Shown here: piece after piece, positions 14,702-23,908 of the stretch
How positions within the stretch are numbered: position 1 is the first letter of the stretch
Layout: the number at the start of each line of letters is the position of its first letter
Source: Mycoplasma marinum
GTDB taxonomy: Bacteria; Bacillota_I; Bacilli_A; Mycoplasmatales; Metamycoplasmataceae
Length of the DNA: 48,673 nucleotides
NCBI RefSeq assembly: GCF_004335975.1
Contig: NZ_PSZO01000004.1
Coordinates: 1-48,673 of the forward strand
Direction of reading: 5' to 3'
The notes under the pieces: model-generated
The model's input: the letters and a program-made list of their open reading frames with translations, nothing else
What the model was told of the DNA's origin: nothing
Database searches by the model: none
Position numbers and translations under genes: made by a program

Positions 14702-14863
14702 ACTGTAAAATTGAATTCAGGTGGTCATGAAAGAACTGTATCTGGTAAATTATCAGAAAGAAGCAATGCTTCACCAGCTTCTCCTATGCCACAAGCATAT
14801 AGTGCTCAAGTTGAACAAAGATCATTCTTTGCAAACGATTTAACTGATATTTATTCAATTTAA
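2..14863 (+). CDS. Giant tandem-repeat surface protein (Lipoprotein_17-like repeats), 5' partial
   Basis: One frame stays open from base 2 to the TAA at 14861-14863 when TGA is read as Trp, giving 4,953 visible residues (well over 500 kDa). The N-terminus and any signal peptide are upstream of the window. The protein is about 49 units of about 101 residues. Each has a GxLxGF-type opening, an ALxxLTxxxINDAIK helix motif, PFDxxTDPxxYxFP, a beta-like xIDGxxVxVxLTxG segment and an NGxISWT ending. This resembles the Lipoprotein_17 domain of mycoplasma variable surface lipoproteins, but I infer that from motif shape only. The C-terminus is Ser/Ala/Pro-rich and ends FFANDLTDIYSI, with no membrane anchor or sortase signal. 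The likely role is cell-surface adhesion or shielding. A strong terminator follows the stop. Other giant mycoplasma surface or gliding proteins are alternatives; exact function unknown. Confidence 0.9.
7897..8376 (+). other. Atypical insert in the repeat protein with a Gly-rich hydrophobic stretch
   Basis: Between the ITGFF motif at about 7882 and the LNGFK motif at about 8380 the regular pattern breaks down for about 160 residues. The first part may be a heavily degenerate repeat (an LENILHSHEF helix, then MLPSKSSTKV). It is followed by FDVNVWANGGKTGSKFTLDG and a glycine-rich hydrophobic run, ARIALGGFGFMIGGL, near 8274-8318. No other part of the visible protein has such a run. It could be a structural break, a cleavage site or a membrane-interacting patch; none of these is shown. 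Confidence 0.6.
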
Positions 14864-14870
14864 TAAATGG

Positions 14871-14906
14871 AAAATAAGGATTCACATTAGTGGCCTTATT
14901 TTTTTT
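14871..14906 (+). terminator. Rho-independent terminator of the giant repeat gene
   Basis: AAAATAAGG pairs perfectly with CCTTATTTT (9 bp), with a possible inner CAC/GTG stem in the loop, and is followed by a T run. It begins eight bases after the stop codon. Confidence 0.85.
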
Positions 14907-15153
14907 AATGCGCATAATCATTAATGGTTTTAGGATAAATTTATCATAGTATATATTACTTCTTGGAATTACATTTTTTCTTTTAATAATTAAGTGTATT
15001 TGTATTTGAGTAAAAAATGCTTTTGTTTTGTAATGATAATGATTTAAATAACACTAAAAATAAAATCGTGAAATTTATTTTAATTTATTAATAAAAAACC
15101 GTTATTTAATACAATGTTTAATTAAGTTTAGAAACTAAATGACTCTTTTTCTT

Positions 15154-15159
15154 TATAAT
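15154..15159 (+). promoter_or_regulatory. -10 box of ftsK, probable leaderless start
   Basis: TATAAT ends 8 bases before the ftsK ATG and no Shine-Dalgarno sequence lies between. A transcript starting at the usual distance would begin at or next to the start codon. No convincing -35 is seen. Confidence 0.6.
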
Positions 15160-15167
15160 TTATACAA

Positions 15168-17288
15168 ATGAACAAAAACAATAGCATGGAAAATGAATAT
15201 AGACCTTTAAGAGATCGAAAAATATTAGGTATGATTCTTTTGGTAATCGCAGTAACTATGCAAATTTTTGCATTTTTAGAAGTGCCATTTTTAAGCAGTT
15301 TGCATGCTTATACAATTGGTATGGTTTTTGGTTCTTTTAATCCCTTTTTCTATATATTTGTAATTTTTCATTCCATTTTAATGATTTTCCCAAATAAAAT
15401 AAAGGTTGTTAAATGATTTAAATTAACTAATTTTTCGTATTGGTTTATTGCATTATCAATTATGTTTGTAACACACGCATGAGTGGAGAATAGTACTAGT
15501 GAAAATTCAACTACACTTAATACCTTTGGTGAAACCGCATGAGAGAATTCATTCAGTAGATGATGAAGTCACTATAGTGCACCAGATTCAAATGGAACAC
15601 ATTGAGTTCCTGCTAATTATTGAGGCGGAGTTATTGGTTATTCAATATGATCAATGTTTGCAATGATTGTTTCTCCAATTGGCGCTGGTGTTATTGCTGC
15701 TCTAATGCTGTTGATATCTTTATCATATATCATGACTGGTTCAGTTATCGGTCTTTATAAATTTAAACGTAACAACAAAATTCAATCCCTAAAAGAAAAA
15801 GAAACTCAACAAGAAGAATTAATAATGGTTCCTGAAAAGGGTCAAGAAGATAAAAACGAAAATCAACAGCAAGTCATAAAAACGGAAGATTCAAATGAAG
15901 AATTTATTTTACCTTTTGACGATCCTTTTACAGATTCTGAATCTGAAAATAAAGATCAAAAATTACCAATAATTAAAAAGAGAAAACAAAAATCCAAACA
16001 GATATATATTCATCCTAAATACCCCACAATAATTTCAGATGAAGTATTAGATATACCAAAAGAATCAGATACATCACAGTTAAAAATGGAAATAAAGGAA
16101 AAGGCTAAAAAGCTTCAGGAATTATTTATTACATTTAAAATTGATGCACAAGTATCTAGAACTGTGGTTGGTCCAACATTAACAAAATATATAATTACAC
16201 CTGGTCCTGGAATAAACCTTAAGAAGTTTGCTCAATTAGAACAAAATATTAAAATGGCTTTAGCTGCTACTGATGTAAGGATGGAATTGCCCATACCTGG
16301 TGAAGCAGCTATTGGGGTGGAAGTACCTAATACGAATCCACAAATGGTTCCATTTAAAGAAATTTTTGATGAAATGAACAATAATGAAGAATACAAAAAT
16401 GTACCCCTTGCAGCTGTGCTTGGTAAGACAATTAATGGTAAAACCTTAGTAATACCAATTAATAAAACACCTCACTTGTTAGTTGCAGGCGCTACTGGTT
16501 CTGGTAAATCAGTTGGTATCAACGCAATATTAATGTCAATGATTATGAGGACATCACCTGAATACTTAAGATTAATATTGGTAGATCCTAAAATGGTTGA
16601 ATTTATGCCATATAATAAAGTGCCTCACTTATTGACCCCAGTTATAACTGATCCAGATACAGCTGCTATAGCACTTGAAGGATTAGTTGAAGAAATGGAA
16701 AATAGATACAAAAAAATGGCTAGCATGTTTGTTAGAAATATTGAAGAATATAATGCAAAAGCAAAAGAACGTTGACCATACATTGTATGTGTTATTGATG
16801 AACTTGCTGACCTTATGAATGTTGCTGCTAAAATGGTGGAAACTTCAATACAACGTATTACACAAAAAGCTCGTGCAGCTGGAATACACTTAATTGTAGC
16901 TACACAAAGACCTTCAACTAATGTTGTAACAGGTGTTATTAAAGCTAATATTCCTTCAAGAATTTCATTCTCAGTAACTTCTGGAATTGATTCAAAAGTT
17001 ATTCTTGACTCTGTTGGTGCAGAGAAACTTATGGGTCGTGGAGATATGTTGATGTCTCTATATGGAAAGGGTATAGAAAGAGCTCAAGGGGCTTATTTAT
17101 CAAATGAGGAAATAGAGTCAATTATTGATAAGATCAAAGATTATCCAGCTCCTCCAGGATTTGATGTTCTGATGGAGAATAAAAATGCAGATGACCCATA
17201 TGATGATGAATTACAAAACGAAGAAGAAGTAAGAGAAGCTGAAAAAAAACAAATACAAAACGAATCAATGAAAGGATTATTTGAATAA
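15168..17288 (+). CDS. ftsK: FtsK/SpoIIIE-family DNA translocase
   Basis: Membrane-anchored ATPase that pumps DNA during chromosome segregation and division. It has 706 residues with TGA as Trp. About four to five hydrophobic segments lie within residues 15-200, followed by a charged Glu/Lys/Gln linker (about 205-290). The alpha/beta motor domain then has Walker A GATGSGKS at 441-448 (Lys447), an [10 protein letters not shown] strand, Walker [14 protein letters not shown] and the family motif [13 protein letters not shown]. The tail is acidic and ends NESMKGLFE. There is no sign of the C-terminal winged-helix gamma domain that normally reads KOPS/SRS sites, so translocation may not be sequence-directed. 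The start follows a TATAAT box by 8 bases without an RBS. Its stop overlaps the next ATG (TAATG). Confidence 0.93.
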
Positions 17289-17608
17289 TGAAAGATTTAA
17301 CTTTAAAAGAATTTGAACAAATTAAAAATAATAAGGGAGTAGTTATAGTTGATTTTTACACTACTTGATGTGGAGATTGTCATATGATGAAACCAGTATT
17401 TGATAATCTTGCAAATGAATATGAACCAAAAGGTGTAAATTTTGTGACAGTTGATGCTGAAAAAAATAGCATTTTCCAAACAAGCGGCGGATATGATGTT
17501 TTAAAAGTACCAACATTTATTGTTTTCAAGGATGGTAAAGAGGTAGATAGAGGCGTTGAATATCAACCGATTGATTTAATGAAAGAATGATTAGATAAAG
17601 CCCTTTAA
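17288..17608 (+). CDS. Thioredoxin-like protein with a WCGDC active site
   Basis: A 106-residue cytosolic thioredoxin-fold protein. It has the beta strand VVIVDFYTTW, then the redox motif WCGDC (Trp coded by TGA), then the cis-Pro segment KVPTFIVFKDGKEV. The residue after the glycine is Asp instead of the usual Pro of WCGPC, which should shift redox potential. No signal peptide is present. The ATG overlaps the ftsK stop by one base, so it is probably translationally coupled and co-transcribed with ftsK. Its likely reductant is the TrxB encoded at 25172-26095. A more typical WCGPC thioredoxin may exist elsewhere; this could be a specialised paralogue. Confidence 0.88.
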
Positions 17609-17618
17609 TAAATAAATT

Positions 17619-17641
17619 CTACATTTACGTGTAGTTTTTTT
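17619..17641 (+). terminator. Terminator after the thioredoxin gene
   Basis: CTACA and TGTAG form a short stem around a TTTACG loop, followed by seven Ts. The stem is weak (5 bp), but it is placed directly after the gene. Confidence 0.6.
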
Positions 17642-17802
17642 ATTGAAATAAGAGAAGACAATAATTTACTAAATATTAACTTACAAAATATGAGTAACTG
17701 ATAATTAGTTATATAAAATATATGTAGATAATAACTTGCATGTATTTTTTTTATCAATATTTATATGTTATCTAAATACACTTATTGAAATTAATTATGT
17801 TA

Positions 17803-17808
17803 TATAAT
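17803..17808 (+). promoter_or_regulatory. -10 box of the phosphoesterase gene, probable leaderless start
   Basis: TATAAT ends 9 bases before the ATG at 17818, with no Shine-Dalgarno sequence between. Confidence 0.6.
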
Positions 17809-17817
17809 TAACTTAAT

Positions 17818-18294
17818 ATGAAAAAAATACTAGCAATATCTGATAATCATGGGAATAAAAAAATAGTTGATAAAATACTTTCGATTGAAGAATATGACTT
17901 AGCTATACATTTAGGAGATTCTGAGTTTGACTCTAAATGAGCAAATTCAAGATTTGATTATGCTGTTGAAGGTAATAATGACTTTAATGGTCTTCCTCTT
18001 GAGATAAAATTTACTTTTGAAGGCTTAAACTTTTTAATTATGCATGGCCATACTCGTGGCATTTATGTTCATAACTGAGATAATTTGCCAATAAAAATTG
18101 CAAAACAAGAAAATATTGATGTGTTAATACATGGACACTCTCACATCCCTTATATAATTGAAAAACAAGGCGTTTTTACATCTTGTCCAGGGTCTACAAC
18201 TATACCAAGAACGTCCGATGGACCTACCTATTCGGTATACACAATTAAAAATAGAAAAATTTATGGTGAAATTAAATCAATTCCTATGCTATAA
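17818..18294 (+). CDS. YfcE/MJ0936-family metallophosphoesterase
   Basis: A 158-residue calcineurin-like phosphoesterase. The metal-site motifs appear in order: SDNHG near the N-terminus, HLGDSE, GNND, MHGHTRG and GHSH. This is the complete dinuclear metal set of the small YfcE/MJ0936 class, whose members hydrolyse phosphodiesters in vitro; the cellular substrate is unknown. It is cytosolic, with no signal or membrane segment. The start follows TATAAT by 9 bases without an RBS. The stop lies 16 bases before tRNA-Arg, so the tRNA may be co-transcribed. Confidence 0.9.
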
Positions 18295-18310
18295 TAAAAA
18301 GGCAAAAAAT

Positions 18311-18387
18311 GGCCGAGTAGCTCAGCTGGATAGAGCACGTCCCTTCTAAGGATGTGGTCAGAGGTTCGAATCCTCTCTCGGTCACCA
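18311..18387 (+). tRNA. tRNA-Arg (anticodon UCU)
   Basis: A 77-base cloverleaf. The acceptor GGCCGAG pairs with CTCGGTC (one G-U), the discriminator is A, and CCA is encoded. The D-arm is GCTCAGCTGGATAGAGC. The anticodon loop CTTCTAA puts TCT at 18345-18347. The T-arm contains GGTTCGAATCC. It reads AGA/AGG codons. Confidence 0.96.
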
Positions 18388-18429
18388 TTTTTTTTCGCCA
18401 TTTTTTCATTTAAGGGGGCTTAGTAATGG

Positions 18430-18435
18430 TAAAAT
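18430..18435 (+). promoter_or_regulatory. Possible -10 box (TAAAAT) of the DUF3196-like gene
   Basis: TAAAAT ends 9 bases before the ATG at 18445, matching the spacing of the other leaderless starts here. The upstream GGGGG at about 18414 is too far away to act as an RBS. Confidence 0.4.
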
Positions 18436-18444
18436 TAATTCAAT

Positions 18445-19137
18445 ATGAAACAAGATTACTATAAAGAAATAATTAAAGAAATCAAAGAATTGATTAATAC
18501 AAATCCAGAAGAGGCCATTAAAAAACTAGAGATTGAGCTAAATATGCCTTACGTACCTGAAAAATATGAAATACAATTTATTCAACTTTTGGATGATATT
18601 AAATATAAAATAAAACAAGATGCAAATATTAATAATGAATTAAGTAGGCAAGATGTTTTAGATATTCTTTTTAAAAACGATAAGTTAAGAATGCCAATGG
18701 CTATTGCCAAATTAAAAGATCTTAACTTAAGAGCGATGATGGACGATATACAAAAAATAATTTCAAGCAATGAGATTTCAAATGTAATTAAGACAATTAT
18801 TTACGAATATTGTGTTGAACAAGAGATTGATTTTAATTTAAAATGAAATAACAAACTTATAAATCCCAAAATAGTTGGTTCAACAATTCAACTTTTAGCA
18901 TATCAACAAGCTTATTTAAAAATAGAACAAGCAATAATTAAAAATCCTTCATTGCAAAAAGTTGCTCACTCCTTTTTGGAATTATATGCACTTAATAGAT
19001 TTCCAGAATTTATTGATGAAAAAAGTGGTTTAGGAGAAGTGATAATCTCAATTGCTTATGAGTCTATGGGTATTCCGGAAATTAATGGGGTTAATAGACA
19101 AAGGGTTAAAGAGGTTAAACAATATTTAAAATCATAA
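18445..19137 (+). CDS. DUF3196-like helical protein (MPN330-type)
   Basis: A 230-residue, mostly alpha-helical, charged cytosolic protein with no signal peptide or membrane segment. It begins with YYKEIIKEIKELI and then an LNMPYVPEKYE motif, and has repeated helical pairs as in TPR-like folds. I believe it matches the mycoplasma family DUF3196 (MPN330 of M. pneumoniae), whose function is unknown; this is from memory of the N-terminal pattern and is not certain. One in-frame TGA (18843) codes Trp. It is a single-gene unit between tRNA-Arg and tig with its own terminator. Confidence 0.85.
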
Positions 19138-19160
19138 AATAGCTACGGTTATTTTTTTTA
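19136..19160 (+). terminator. Terminator overlapping the stop of the DUF3196-like gene
   Basis: AAAATAGC pairs with GTTATTTT (one G-T) around a TACG loop, followed by Ts. The stem starts inside the TAA at 19135-19137. Confidence 0.75.
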
Positions 19161-19197
19161 TTTTGCTAATTTTAAGTACTTATTTTTAAAAATAATT

Positions 19198-19228
19198 TAT
19201 AATTTATACATTAAAACACTTAAAGTGT
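19198..19228 (+). promoter_or_regulatory. tig promoter with a 13-base palindrome at the transcript start
   Basis: TATAAT is at 19198-19203. At 19216-19228 lies ACACTTAAAGTGT, a perfect 6-bp inverted repeat around a single A, at about the expected +6 to +18. It lies before the RBS AAGGAG (19233-19238) and could be an operator or a 5' hairpin. It does not match the CIRCE consensus. Confidence 0.5.
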
Positions 19229-19247
19229 ATACCAAGGAGAAATAAGA

Positions 19248-20525
19248 ATGGCAAAAAGAGAAATGTTAAAAGCTACTGCTGAATTAAAAATTACAGTTGA
19301 AGCAAACAAAGTTCAATGAGAACAAGCACAAGCTAAAACAAAAAATGAAATGGCTTCAAATCTTAAAGTTGACGGATTTAGAAAAGGGAAAGTTCCTGCT
19401 AACCTGCATTCAAAATATATTTCAGAAGCTGAAGTATGACACAAGGCGCTTCCAAAAATGTTAGATGAATTAGTTAAAGAAGCAGCAAAAGAAATTCAAG
19501 AAGAAGAAATGATTCTTGATGGACCAACATACCACGTTGAAAAATTAACTGGAACAGAATTATCTGTATCATTTATTTACCCAGTTTACCCAGAAATTAA
19601 ATTGGCTGATTATAAAAATCTAAAAGCGAAATATGTAAAACCAACAGTAGATAAAAAAGCAGTTGAAAAAGAACTAGAAAATCTATTGAATACACATTCT
19701 GTATTAGTACCAGTTGAAAGAGAAGCAAAATTAGGAGATACTCTTAAATTTGATTTTGAAGGATTTGTTGGTGAAGCAACATTCCAAGGTGGAAAAGCTG
19801 AAAATTATGAACTAGAATTAGGTTCAGGACAATTTATTCCAGGATTTGAAGAACAACTTGTTGGGATTAAAGCTGGAGATAAAAAAGACGTTAATGTTAC
19901 TTTCCCAGTTGAATACCACTCAGAAGAATTAAAAGGTAAAGATGCAAAATTTATCTGTGAAGTTAAAGAAGTTAAAGCAAAAGAAACTCCAAAATTAAAT
20001 GATGATTTTGTTAAAGAAGTTAATGCACCAGGTGTTTCAACAGTTGAAGAATTAAAAGCTTATATGAAAGATATTCTTACACAACAAGTGGAACAAAAAG
20101 CAAGATCAGAATTTAAAGAAGCTGCATTTACTGAAATTAAAGCTGGAACAGAATTGGCAATTCCAATGTCATTAGTAGCAAAAGAAATGGGAAACCAAGA
20201 AACAAAATTCTTAGATGCAATGAAACAACAAGGAATTGATAAAAAAACATACCTACAAATGACAGGTATGAAAGAAGAAATGTTACAATCACAATTCAAA
20301 GAAGCTGCTGAACAATCATTAAAAGATTCACTAATTTTTGCTGAAATTTCTAAAATTGAGAAGATTGAATTAGTTGATGCTGACTATGATAAAGAATATG
20401 AAAAATTAGCTAAAGTTTACCAACAAGAACTTGAAAACATAAAGCAAATGATTCAAAAAACTCAAATTCAAATACCAATGACTAATGAAAGAGTTATTGA
20501 TGTTCTTATCTCAAACAACAAATAA
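19248..20525 (+). CDS. tig: Trigger factor, ribosome-associated chaperone/prolyl isomerase
   Basis: A 425-residue protein that binds nascent chains at the ribosome exit. The N-terminal ribosome-binding domain carries VDGFRKGKVP (around residues 43-52), the counterpart of the GFRxGKxP signature. An FKBP-type PPIase domain spans about residues 155-245 (GDTLKFDFEGFVGEA, GSGQFIPGFEEQLVG). The helical C-terminal chaperone domain follows. Length is typical for the family. The ATG is preceded by AAGGAGAAATAAGA, a clear RBS. TGA codes Trp at two early positions (19318, 19438). It is a monocistron with its own promoter and terminator. Confidence 0.96.
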
Positions 20526-20543
20526 TAATTAAAAAATAAACAT

Positions 20544-20570
20544 AATAATCCTTCTTGGATTATTTTTTTA
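20544..20570 (+). terminator. tig terminator
   Basis: AATAATCC pairs perfectly with GGATTATT (8 bp) around TTCTT, followed by a T run. Confidence 0.9.
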
Positions 20571-20605
20571 TCACTATTTCATTTCATTTATTTTAATAAA
20601 TGATT

Positions 20606-20611
20606 TACAAT
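20606..20611 (+). promoter_or_regulatory. -10 box (TACAAT) of the secA operon, probable leaderless start
   Basis: TACAAT ends 6 bases before the ATG at 20618. An in-frame ATG at 20600 lies upstream of this box and would not be in such a transcript, which decides the start in favour of 20618. Confidence 0.55.
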
Positions 20612-20617
20612 TTATAT

Positions 20618-22957
20618 ATGAAAAAAATATTTAAAATAAAATCTGCTGAATTAAAAAGAGCTGAATCATTACTGAAAGAAATCAATTTAATTGAGCCTGA
20701 GATAAAGAAATTAACTGAAGAGGAATTAAAAGCCAAAACTGGAGAATTTAAAGAAAGATTGGAAAAAGGAGAAACATTAGAAGATATTACTGTTGAAGCA
20801 TTTGCGGTATCAAGAGAGGCAACAGTTAGAGTTTTAAAGAAAAGGCCATATGACGTTCAAATATTGGGTGGTTTAATCTTAACAATGGGATCTGTAGCTG
20901 AAATGAAAACTGGTGAAGGTAAAACTATTACTTCAATTATGCCAGTTTACTTAAATGCACTTGCTGGTAAAGGTGTTATTGTTTCAACTGTTAATGAATA
21001 CCTTACAGAACGTGATGCTGAAGAAATGGGTGAAGTTCATAATTATTTAGGTCTCACTGTCGGTGTTAACAAAAGAGAAATGCCAACAGATGAAAAAAGA
21101 GCTGCTTATAATTCAGATATTACTTATTCAATCCACTCTGAAGTTGGATTTGACTATCTAAAAGATAACATGGTTAAAACTATTGAAGAAAAAGTTCAAC
21201 GTGGATTCTTCTTCGCTCTTATCGATGAAGTTGATTCAATATTAATTGATGAAGCGAGAACACCATTAATTATCACTGGTGGGGAGTCAACTCCTTCAAC
21301 ACTTTATGAGGCAGCACAAGCATTTGCTACTACATTAAATAAAAAAGATTATGCTATTGATTTAGAATCAAAAACAATTCAACTTACTGATAGTGGTGTC
21401 GATAAAGCTAATAATTTTTATGGGGTACAAAATATATTTTCGCTTGAATCATCGGAACTTGTTCATCGTATTCAAAATGCTCTTAGAGCAAACTATATTA
21501 TGGAAATAAATGGTGACTATATAGTTAAAGAAGGAAAGATAGAATTAATTGATGCATTTACTGGTCGTATTATGGAAGGTCGTTCATATTCAGATGGATT
21601 GCAACAGGCTATACAAGCTAAAGAAAAAGTTGAAATTGAAGATGAAACAAAAACAATGGCAACCATTACATATCAAAACCTATTCCGTATGTTTGAAAAA
21701 CTTTCAGGAATGACAGGTACAGGTAAAACAGAAGAAAATGAATTTATTGATATTTATAATATGCGTGTTGTTGAAATTCCAACAAACGAACCAATTATAC
21801 GCAAGGATAGAAGTGATAATGTTTATGTTACTTCAGAATATAAATACCAAGCAATTGTACAAGAAATAGAAAGAGTTATTTCAAGCACTAAACAACCAAT
21901 ACTAGTTGGTACTTCATTGGTTGAACAATCCGAGAAACTTTCTCAACTACTTAAAAAACATAAGATTAAACATACTGTTCTTAATGCTAAACAAGATGGT
22001 AAAGAAGCTGATATTATTTCACAAGCTGGTAGGGTTGGTGCAATTACAATAGCAACTAATATGGCTGGGCGTGGTACTGATATTAAATTAGATGACGAAG
22101 CTAGAAAAGCGGGTGGGTTATATGTTCTTGGAACAGATAGAGCTGAATCAAGACGTATTGATAATCAATTAAGAGGTCGTTCAGGACGTCAAGGTGATGT
22201 TGGTGAATCTAAATTCTTCCTTTCTCTTGATGATTCATTAATTTCTAGATTCTCTGCTAAAGAAAAACTTAAGAAGACATTCGCTTCATTTAAGGAAAAA
22301 CCAATTTCTTCTAAATCAATGGACAAAGCCCTTACAAGAGCTCAAAAGAAAATTGAAGGATTTAACTATGACGCACGTAAGAATGTTCTTCAATATGATG
22401 ATGTTATCAGACAACAACGTAACGTAATCTATAATCAAAGAGATATCATAATTTCTCATGGTGACCTTTTTAACGTTATTGAAAGAATGTTTATTAAGGT
22501 TGTTCAAGAAATAGTTTTATTTCCACAATTTACAAATCAAGATGGTTCAGTTAATGTAGATGAAATGTCACTTTCATTGAATAATGTTTGATTTTCAGGT
22601 GTTGACTTTAAATTAGAACCTGCGATATTAACTAACTTATCAATTAATGAAATATCCGAATTCATAACTAAAAAATTAATTGATTCTTATAAAGAAATAA
22701 GAGAAAGAATAATTGAAGAAGCCAATGAAGAAGAATTGCATCGTTTTGAAAGAATGATTATTCTTGAAACATTTGACGCCAATTGACAATTACACATTGA
22801 TCATATGGATAAATTAAGATCTTCATCATCTATGGCTTCTTATGCACAAAAAAATCCATTCCAAGTATTTACAGAAAAAGGTAATGAATTATTTGCGGAA
22901 CTTGTAAAACGTATTTCTCATAATACAACAAGAGCTTTAATGTATCCAAGATACTAA
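20618..22957 (+). CDS. secA: Preprotein translocase ATPase SecA
   Basis: A 779-residue motor that drives proteins through SecYEG. Walker A is MKTGEGKT at residues 96-103, followed by the DEVDSILIDEART DEAD-type segment. Later come the preprotein cross-linking region, GMTGTGKTEENEF, the second nucleotide-binding fold with TNMAGRGTDIKL and NQLRGRSGRQGD, and the helical scaffold/wing. It ends at ALMYPRY without the Cys-rich zinc-binding tail of long SecAs, as is usual in mollicutes. In-frame TGA codons encode Trp (22590, 22783). I chose 20618 over an upstream in-frame ATG at 20600 because the TACAAT box lies between them. It is the first gene of an operon; hprK starts 15 bases after its stop. 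Confidence 0.97.
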
Positions 22958-22972
22958 TAAAAAGGAGATAAC

Positions 22973-23908
22973 ATGCAAAAAAATAAATTAACTGCTAGAG
23001 TTCTAGCTGAAAATTGTAGTTTTAAAATCGCAAACGATGAACATATAAATGAGTGTATTGAAATAACTTCTCCAGGAATTTATCGTGCAGGTCTTGAACT
23101 TTGTGGTTTTAACTTAACTGAAGGAAGTCAAAAAAATGTTATTGTTTGAGGTACAAAAGAACAAAAATGATTTAATCATATTGGTGAAGAAAAAACTAAG
23201 GAGGCCCTTGAAAACCTTCTTTCTACAAAACCACCAATCATTTTCCTTTCACTAGGTATTGATAAAAAGCATCAAAATATAGTTACAGAAATTGCTAATA
23301 AATATGAAGTTCCTATTGTGACTACTGATATGCACGTTACAGACATCGTTTCAGCTATTAGAATAGAATTATCAAAAAGGTTTACAAGAACTATTGCTGT
23401 CCATGCTTCATTAGTAATTATTAATGGTATGGGAGTTATGATCATTGGTAAATCAGGTATTGGTAAATCAGAAGCGGTTATTGAATTAATTAATGATGGT
23501 CATTTATTTGTTTCTGATGATACTGTAAATATTTCAAGAGTTGGGCATGAATTTTTTGGTTACCCAGCGGCAATTACAAAAGATTTATTGGAGGCAAGGG
23601 GTATTGGACTTCTTAATATAAAACAAATATTTGGTGTTAAGTCAGTTCGTAATTCAGCAAAAATTGAATTAGTTGTTGAGTTAATTGATGCAGAGAATTC
23701 TAAGAAAGAATTTGATAGATTAGGAAATGAAGGTCTTAAATATAAAATTTTCGGATCATGCATACCTAAAACTGAAATTCCGGTTAAACGTGGTAAATCA
23801 ATTAAATCATTAATTACTGCAGCTGCAAATCTTCATGTTGCTAAACAAGAAGGGTTTGATTCATTTTCAGTTATCCAAGAAAGAGTTAGAAACGGAGAGG
23901 AAGAATAA
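22973..23908 (+). CDS. hprK: HPr kinase/phosphorylase
   Basis: A 311-residue bifunctional sensor enzyme that phosphorylates HPr on Ser46 and reverses this by phosphorolysis. An N-terminal regulatory domain (about 1-130) is followed by the catalytic domain with P-loop GKSGIGKS at 159-166, then FVSDDTVNI and the EARGIGLLNI family signature. In mollicutes it mainly tunes PTS activity, because CcpA-type repression is usually absent. Its substrate HPr is encoded at 44181-44444 and has Ser46. An AAAGGAG RBS precedes the ATG. The stop overlaps the lgt start (TAATG), so coupled translation is likely. Confidence 0.96.

Larger units (their letters stand above)
14864..15167. other. Intergenic region between the repeat gene and ftsK
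   Basis: It holds the terminator at 14871-14906 and the ftsK promoter hexamer at 15154-15159. The rest is AT-rich with no open frame of note and no recognisable RNA. Confidence 0.6.

Noticed and set aside
2-14863. Many separate genes or pseudogenes in 1-14863, as a standard-code reading would suggest
   Set aside because: Every break is a TGA at a conserved Trp position. With the mycoplasma code the frame is continuous.
18158-18349. A 63-residue plus-strand frame running into tRNA-Arg
   Set aside because: It is out of frame with the phosphoesterase and extends through a tRNA gene.
20600-20617. Earlier in-frame ATG for secA at 20600
   Set aside because: It lies upstream of the TACAAT box and has no RBS; 20618 gives the normal SecA N-terminus.
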